The translations under genes were made by a program, and so were the position numbers. From Lineus longissimus (lineage: Eukaryota > Nemertea > Pilidiophora > Heteronemertea > Lineidae): DNA of 64,000 bases. Of this stretch, positions 58,401-64,000 are shown piece by piece. Positions within the stretch are counted from its first letter, which is position 1; each line of letters begins with the position of its first letter. Below the pieces are notes generated by a model. That model was not told where the DNA came from. It did not search any database and saw only the letters and a list, made by a program, of their open reading frames with translations. The stretch spans positions 16,910,039 to 16,974,038 of the forward strand of contig NC_088317.1 of assembly GCF_910592395.1 (NCBI RefSeq), given 5' to 3'.

Positions 58401-61400
58401 CCACCATACAGTATATGTCACACAGGTTTTTAATTTGACCTTCTTGTCAAGGTCACAGAGGTCAAATGGCGTAAATTCGCCGTCAGGCCGTTACTATGGC
58501 ACGTTTCTTAACTGCAATGACTATTGATCACAAATTAAGTACACATGTACCCCTTGGTCAGGTGATCTCAGGTACCGAAGTTTGGTGCGATCTGATTTGC
58601 CATTTGGCCTCCAGGGAGGGGGCCAAATCCTAAATTCTTCAAAATGCCATTATTCCCAGTAATGACTTGCCCGATTGGCACCAATTTTATATCATAGGTA
58701 CATCTAATTCTAACAACCATTCAATGTGTCACCCGGGTCTTCTTTGATTTGACCTACTTTTCAAGGTCACAGAGGTCGAATGTACTGTAAATTGGCCATT
58801 TTGGGGAAATTGTAATTGCTTGGACCTACATCAAACCTAACACTACATGACACAAGACCATGCTCTTTATCCATCTTTCCTCCACATGAGGTGAGCACAA
58901 TGGCCCTGGCCATTTCATTTTGGCTTTGTCCTCAAATTCGTACTAAAAAATTTCCTCTCTTGTCCTGATATCTCTCTCAGCTATGGTGTGGGGTCCCAAT
59001 TTAGGCCCTTCCTCAGTAAATGAGACTGAGAGAGCAGGTCTGTCTAACATTGTCGGTTTCTTCTCGCCAAATATTGTCATGAGAAACCAATATCTCAAGT
59101 TTACAACCAAGTTTTAAAGCCATTTTTTCTGAGAATGTCAAAACTATTTCAGAATTATTTCCATTTCCACTTACATCTTTCAAAGGTATTCACTTGTTTC
59201 GAATTGTTTTTTCAGCTCTGGGGATTCAACGGCGCGGATTTGGAACATGAACGATAACAGTAATAGTGCTAATCAGTTGGTGTTACGTCACTGTATACAA
59301 AAAGGCGGAACAGAAGTACCGAGTAATAAAGATGTCACGTCATTAGACTGGAATGTAAGTTGACGGATAAACATAGCGGATTGTGTTCAAATAAGGAATA
59401 ACGTCTTTCAATCGGAATAACGTCATTCAATCGCTCACTGTGTTCGATGTTGTTGCCTTCTGCCAGATTGGTGATATGCGTTGAAGTAATGGGTGGATCT
59501 TTGGGCGGCAGAGGTCTTTTTTTCAGGAGTAAACCAGTGTGTCCTCGACGGTGTCTGCTTTGATGGCGCACCTTCATGTAGAGCCCCCTGGTGTCACCAG
59601 CTGGACCCTGTTATCGTTTCTACATAGCTCTGATTGTCTTGTGGGTCAGGGTGTCAAAATCTTAGACGAAGAAAAAAGCTTCTTTTTTGTCGCAAATTAC
59701 ATCGGAGCCTCTCTTAGCCTGTGCTGGGTTCAAAAAGGCAACACAGGTGCTATTACATAACTCGGCATTAGTGATGGTCTAATTACTGCTTACATGTCAG
59801 ATAGATGTGTTTTTTTGGTAATAGCGATAGTCTGCTTGTGATTGTCCAGACTTACACGTAAGCAGTTGTAACAGATGTTTTTTATAGGACTATGAAATTG
59901 TAGTTCCGAAAAATCGCTATCTGTCCATAAATTTTCGTTTTTGAAGTTTCGAATTTGGGGAACAGTTTATCAAGAAATATAGTACTACAAAATTTGCATC
60001 GCAAAAGTTTTGCCAATACTATGGTTCTAAAAATAAACTGACACTAATGCCAGGATGTTTTCGATAACTCTGATGATAACAGCCTTTGTACTTTGAACTG
60101 GTGTCCAACTTTCCGGTTGATAAAAATCTCAATTGGCGTCTGATATTCAGTGTGACCTGCCATTCATAATTCCAATCAATCTAGGCCATGAACGAGGATT
60201 GTGTTTATTGAGGCCAACCAGTCTTGTGGTCAGCCAATCTGTCTTGCTCCAGATTTGCTTTGTTGACCTCATAAAATTGATCTCACGAAATGTCAAATGG
60301 TGCAGAACCTCTTGTCCGGTCAAAACAATGTGGTCGACCCTTGTAATAGATCAGGAAAATATCTTGACCTAACAGCAGAATTTAAGTGCAGAACCTTTTG
60401 TCCGGTCAAAACAAAATTGTCTCGACCTAAATAAATACCTGACCTAAAATGGCCAGGAAGATTTGTCAGTGGTTTATTCTTGGTCACGCTTTATCTGTTT
60501 CTGGCAAAGTGAATATTTTCAGATACTCAAAAGATTCAATGAAATATAAAATTTTGTTCAAATATTTCATTTTCTGTTTGAAATCACCCAAAATCAGAGT
60601 GCCTGCTTTGCGTAAAATGATATTTTAATCCGGAGAAACCTTTTTGAAACCAGGGAGTGCACATACTATACTGTGCCATCATCATCATCGATAAGTTATT
60701 CCCTGCCCCAAGAACTCCTGCCTCGAATCTCAAGGCAATACTTGGGGATCCTCAGGAGGCAGTTGCCCCAGACCTTTTAAAGGATCGCTAGAGGCAGAGG
60801 TTTGGAGGAGCTCCCAAGTGTACTCGCGGAGATTCCACTCTTTGATTAGTTGGGGTAGGATACGCAATCATTTCTGTTCACGCGGGCGTAAGTGAGAATT
60901 TTGCTCGGAACTACTCCCTGGTATCCTCCAACCCATTCATTATCTCATTCTCTCTCCAATCTAGACCATTACAAAAAATTTCGGTAACCCAATTGAACTG
61001 GGGTCACGCGTTTGCCCTAAATTACGATTTGACCTGCATTGTTATCTTTGGAAATATGATTTAACAGCGATGAGGATGTTTGACTTAAAACTGGGTCAAT
61101 TGGTACTTCACATGTTGTGTAAGTGAAACAAATAATACCTTTGTTAGTTAAGATTGGGTTATCAGGGCATTAACCCTTTGGCTCTGGTCTCATGGCCAGG
61201 GGCCACTCTCCTCAAATACGTGTGTTGTGATTCTCCTGCCCTGAGTTTTTGTTACAAGGGTGCCTCCCGCTTGTCATACCCTGAGTGTTTGGTACCTTGA
61301 TGCACTACACATGGTGGTTTGGATGCATTCCAGAACCAAACTCTGTAACTGGACTCTGGAACTCTGTGTCTCAATATCTAGTACTGGCCTGGCATTCTCT

Positions 61401-64000
61401 CCAACTCATCCTCCCTTTTTCTCATTTCTACAACTCGACTTAGAAAAATTGTTGGTTGCAAATTTCATTATATAAATCACAATTTGGAAAAATACCATAT
61501 GGAGTGTTTATTCGGAACTGGGGTTGTGACCTTTATGTGATACATTAGTCAGAAAACAAATATTTGCCAGCACTTGTGAATAGGGGTTATCACAAACTAT
61601 AAATCATTTATTGGTGGGTTTCTGATACTGGTTGCAGACGTCATCATAATGCATATCATTCAATTATCCTCGAAATTCTGCTGTACTTGTCCTCTTGAAG
61701 GTTGGCTTGTTTTCAGGGCAGGTCAGTGTTTTTGCAAGTTATTGTGTAATTATTGATTTCCTGGCTTGGTTTAATAAATTGATGACTGTAGTTTTGTTTT
61801 ACAAAATCAATATTCTAGAATTGGAGTGATTTCTGGCATGGGTTTATCAATCAGGCTTGTATTGAATGAATCAAATGTCTGGAGTTTGTAGTCTGTTATC
61901 TGTGGCACAGCACATCCAATGAGGTGTGATGTCTCAGGGGTTCGTGTGAAGGGCCAGAAAAGCGAACATTAACCCCTGATTTCTTCAGGATGGACGATAA
62001 GAAAATTTAGAAAAGGTATAAATGTGCTGTGCCCTGTTGAAACTAGCTGAAACACTAACCACTAAGAGACTGACAAGTGCTGCCCTAATAGAGATGTGTC
62101 CTGATTAGAGAGGTCAAACTGAATGGAACAACCATTTCGGGTCCAAAACTGTGTCCTTAGAGCGAGGGTGTCCTTATTAGTGAGGTGTCTGCTAAGGGAG
62201 GTTCCACTGTTGTTCGAAATGTTCACTGCTCTTATGTGAATCAGACGGACAGGTGTAACATGTTGATAAAACAGTCTGAGTTGATTGCTGATCCAAAGTC
62301 TGACTCTCGGGAAGTTCAAATTCCCATTTAATTTTTGAACTTGACACATTTCGAGGGGAGCCACTACTGCTATCAACCATATTTTGCCTTATTTTGAAGG
62401 GCCCTCAACAGTTAGGGATCAATCTCGAATACCAGTTTACACCAGATGTGCTTGAGGGTTCTGAGGTCAACTCAGTCACGGGTTTCACACTGATAAATTT
62501 TTTAAACTTTTCAGCAAGTTGAGCTATTGTTGTATGGTTGTAAATGCAGATCAATCAAAACTATTGATTATATGTTGTTAATTGATTATGTCTGAAGTGC
62601 ACCATCAATCAATATATTGAACGATTAAAATTTTTTAAATTGTGTTCGTTTGAACTGACACATTTATAATCGTTAAAAAAATTGATGATTTTCGTCAATA
62701 TTTTTTCAGTGTGATGGGACGTTATTAGCAACGGGTTCTTACGATGGTTTTGCAAGAATATGGAGTACGGACGGTACGTATATAATGAGGAATTAGTTGC
62801 TACTTTGTCCTAAGAGGTGGCGTGGTCTGTTGAGAGTGACCTCCGCCCTCCAGGGTTGAATGAAGGTCTTATGTTTTCTGATTGCAACATTGCAACCTAG
62901 TGTAGTCGTCCTTTCATCTGAGAATTGCAGTGGGGTAAAAAGCCTATTCAGTGGTTTTCTGTGTGTTCTATTAAGATAAGTTTATCAAAGTTGTGTCTGC
63001 CAGTAATACCTTCCCTGCATACCCATAGCAGGATGGATAAAGCAGTGTAAAGGCCTTTGCGTCAAATTCGTAAAAGATTTCTAACAACACCTTCAAAAAC
63101 AGGCTAATTGCTCCTTAGCCCAAAAAACACCTTTCAATAATAATTGAACCCAAGATGAGGTGAACTATTAGTACTGAATAACAACATTCCTCAGGTGAAA
63201 CGATGCCAAGAAAAGAATGGAAAAATGTTCAAGTGAATCATTCATGTCGTCTTTAGTGGCAGACATGTTGCCTTTGGGTTAGTGTATTCATTTCAAGGTC
63301 AAGGTGACGTCTGGATATAATGTGAGTGCTTAACATAGAATTAGGTCGATTTGACCTACTTTCTGGTTGCCATTTGGCCATCTTGTGATGTAACCATACT
63401 CTAAATGCACTCTGAGCAGAAGTTGCTATCAAAAGTTAGCTTATGTCCGAATTGGTCAATGAACTCCCATGTTACAAGGTACTTGGCTTGGAATTGGCTG
63501 CACAGGGGCTTATTAAAGCTTTCTCTTTGCCTGCCGTTGATTTGAGTAGGATTTGTCTTTAGTAGCTGAGTGTAAGAAGGTTTCCTATTCTCAAACAAAG
63601 GCTTAAAGGTCACCTTTACTTGGTTAGAAATTAATTGGCATTAGATTTAGAAAAATACATGAGTGAAGCACAGGTGACCTTTATATTGCCCCTAAAACCA
63701 GCAATCTGTTAAAACCAGATCTCACCGAGCACAAATAATGCACTCCCGAGCTTTTCTCTCGGGTCATTTGAGGCAATAGTTCATCAGGTCTAGTGGGTTG
63801 AAACTTTAATCAAACATTTCAAAGGTCTCTGCCAAAATTCAGTCCTCAAGTACAACTGACCTAGATTTTCTTTATGGAAAATTAACAAAGAGAAAGCTTG
63901 TTTTTTTCTCCGTGAATTCTAAACATGTTTGTCTAACCCGCGTAAATAAGCCAAAAATAGGACAGCATTCCAACCAGAAAAACCCATAGTAAATAAATGT
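46478..64000 (+). CDS. TBL1XR1: TBL1X/TBL1XR1 (ebi) orthologue, 5' part, partial
   Basis: Six coding exons are visible: 46533-46590 (exon begins at 46478 after ATTTCAG; ATG at 46533), 50633-50778, 51345-51495, 53197-53329, 59216-59354 and 62710-62773. They give 230 codons plus one base; the rest is beyond the window. The protein is a core subunit of NCoR/SMRT-HDAC3 corepressor complexes and helps swap corepressors for coactivators. The LisH motif lies at about residues 4-36 ([33 protein letters not shown]). An F-box-like segment follows ([19 protein letters not shown], then [16 protein letters not shown]), and WD40 blades begin at about residue 139 ([39 protein letters not shown]). The linker lacks the vertebrate poly-Ala run. 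Introns reach 5.9 kb. Confidence 0.95.
47526..47547. repeat. 22-bp perfect palindrome
   Basis: CCTACTGAGCA is followed directly by its reverse complement TGCTCAGTAGG, with no spacer. It is in TBL1XR1 intron 1. A binding-site role is possible but has no other support. Confidence 0.6.
48801..49198. mobile_element. About 400-bp MITE, copy A of an inverted pair
   Basis: The ends are GCCGCACTTACACCAC and GTGGTGTAAGCGCAGC (terminal inverted repeats). The interior includes CGCCATTTCGAAAGCGCCG and GCCGAACCAATTTGTCGCGG. TATA/TTAT flanks are visible. Copy B lies at 49508-49904 in the opposite orientation. Confidence 0.88.
49508..49904. mobile_element. About 400-bp MITE, copy B of an inverted pair
   Basis: This is the reverse complement of copy A almost base for base (GCTGCGCTTACACCAC ... 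GGTGGTGTAAGTGCGGC), separated from it by about 310 bp. The open frames inside both copies are translations of the element, not genes. Confidence 0.88.
52030..52125 (-). mobile_element. tRNA-derived SINE-like fragment
   Basis: The reverse complement reads GACTAGTGGCCCGGACTCGC (A-box-like), then GTCCGCAGTTCGACCCCAC (B-box-like). No complete tRNA cloverleaf is evident. It is in TBL1XR1 intron 3. Confidence 0.45.
52274..52347. repeat. 37-bp tandem duplication
   Basis: AAAACAGATTTCACTCCTGT followed by AAAAGTAGCCAGGGGAT occurs twice in a row. Confidence 0.9.
52960..53060 (-). mobile_element. tRNA-derived SINE-like fragment
   Basis: The reverse complement contains CAGCCCAGTGGTTAACACTG (A-box-like) and CCCGGGTTTGATCCACGG (B-box-like). 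A related fragment occurs at about 24,812-24,870. Confidence 0.5.
53746..53946. repeat. Direct duplication, about 55 bp, spaced 145 bp
   Basis: CAAGTGAAATCAGTGACTCC ... GTGTCATTGTTTTTGCA at about 53,748-53,800 recurs as CAAGTGAAATCAGTGACTTC ... GTGTCATTGTTTTTGCA at about 53,893-53,946. Confidence 0.85.
55728..56073. repeat. 173-bp tandem duplication
   Basis: Two adjacent units (55728-55900 and 55901-56073) share long identical stretches, including ATCAAATCCAGCACCTGTAG and CTCATTACGCACG. Differences are confined mostly to the first 35 bp. Confidence 0.9.
56378..56495. mobile_element. Foldback MITE, copy 3 of 3 (best preserved)
   Basis: GGGTGATATGAATAAAGACT and AGTCTTTATTCATATCACCC form near-perfect termini. 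AAT on both sides may be a target-site duplication. The same family occurs at 17001-17115 and 23211-23326. Confidence 0.92.
57796..58910. mobile_element. AGCTCACCTC/GAGGTGAGC repeat element with GTC-rich head
   Basis: It opens with TTTTAGCTCACCTCTTAGCA and GAGGTGAGCTTATCC, then a GTC/CCGTCGT microsatellite (about 57,841-57,890). Three diverged units of about 300 bp follow, starting at GGCACGTTTC (57896, 58197, 58498) and each holding AAGGTCACAGAGGTC. It closes at CATGAGGTGAGCACAATGG. I have seen this head sequence as a common repeat in several marine invertebrate genomes. No transposase is seen, so it is non-autonomous. Confidence 0.75.
60297..60427. repeat. Short direct repeat pair
   Basis: TGCAGAACCTCTTGTCCGGT and CAAAACAA recur about 87 bp later as TGCAGAACCTTTTGTCCGGT and CAAAACAA. 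Confidence 0.75.
60670..60910 (-). mobile_element. Possible 3' end of a non-LTR retroelement
   Basis: Read on the minus strand, the segment ends GGGAATAACTTATCGATGAT followed by a GATGATGATG-type tail, as many LINE families do. It includes GGTCTGGGGCAACTGCCTCC. No RT motif can be read, so the call rests on the tail. Confidence 0.3.
62055..62212. mobile_element. 'gagaggtgtcc' MITE, degraded copy
   Basis: GTGTCCTGATTAGAGAGGTC, GTCCAAAACTGTGTCCTTAG and GGGAGGTTCCACTGTTG match the element at 15211-15392. The left terminus is degraded. It is in TBL1XR1 intron 5. Confidence 0.75.

Overview
The window is animal nuclear DNA. Genes are split by GT-AG introns of about 0.2 to 6 kb, much of the sequence is non-coding, and there are many short inverted-repeat (MITE-like) elements, tRNA-derived SINE-like pieces and a truncated non-LTR retrotransposon. 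Protein similarity and the repeat types (for example the AGCTCACCTC...GAGGTGAGC element with a GTC-rich head) fit a non-vertebrate bilaterian, probably marine (lophotrochozoan or invertebrate deuterostome). I cannot name the species.

Layout. 1-950 (+): last exons of an EF-hand protein, best matched by the EFHC1/EFHC2 (Rib72-like) axonemal family. 2207-2964: a 63-bp tandem satellite. 7621-4683 (-): a complete five-exon dCMP-deaminase-family gene (175 aa) in which the catalytic Glu and all three zinc ligands are replaced, with two alternative 94-nt last exons. 13127-21959 (+): PARG (poly(ADP-ribose) glycohydrolase) in ten coding exons, one of them a 3,083-nt giant exon. 31046-25332 (-): complete C5orf34 orthologue in eleven exons (669 aa). 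34558-33617 (-): single-exon FAM43-type PTB-domain protein (313 aa). 46478-62773 and beyond (+): first six coding exons of a TBL1X/TBL1XR1 (fly ebi) orthologue, running off the right edge. The other gaps (3-4.6, 7.7-13, 22-25, 31.1-33.6 and 34.6-46.4 kb) hold repeats or nothing I can recognise.

Main discovery candidate. The PARG gene carries an in-frame insert of about 1,020 residues inside its catalytic macrodomain, encoded by the giant exon. The insert has about eleven short amphipathic helices of one consensus, [FYV][AV][DEN]xx[LMV]xxx[VIL][FIL], which look like PKA regulatory-subunit anchoring helices of A-kinase anchoring proteins (AKAPs), plus a cluster of RRxS sites of PKA type. A perfect CAG|GTAAGA donor lies 17 nt into this exon and is in the same phase as the exon's normal donor. 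Using it would drop exactly 1,022 codons and leave a compact 505-aa PARG. The gene is therefore predicted to switch by splicing between an ordinary PARG and a PARG-AKAP-like scaffold. A second candidate is the dCMP-deaminase-like pseudoenzyme with duplicated last exons. All exon models come from reading splice sites, phases and remembered family sequences by eye; no search or alignment program was run.
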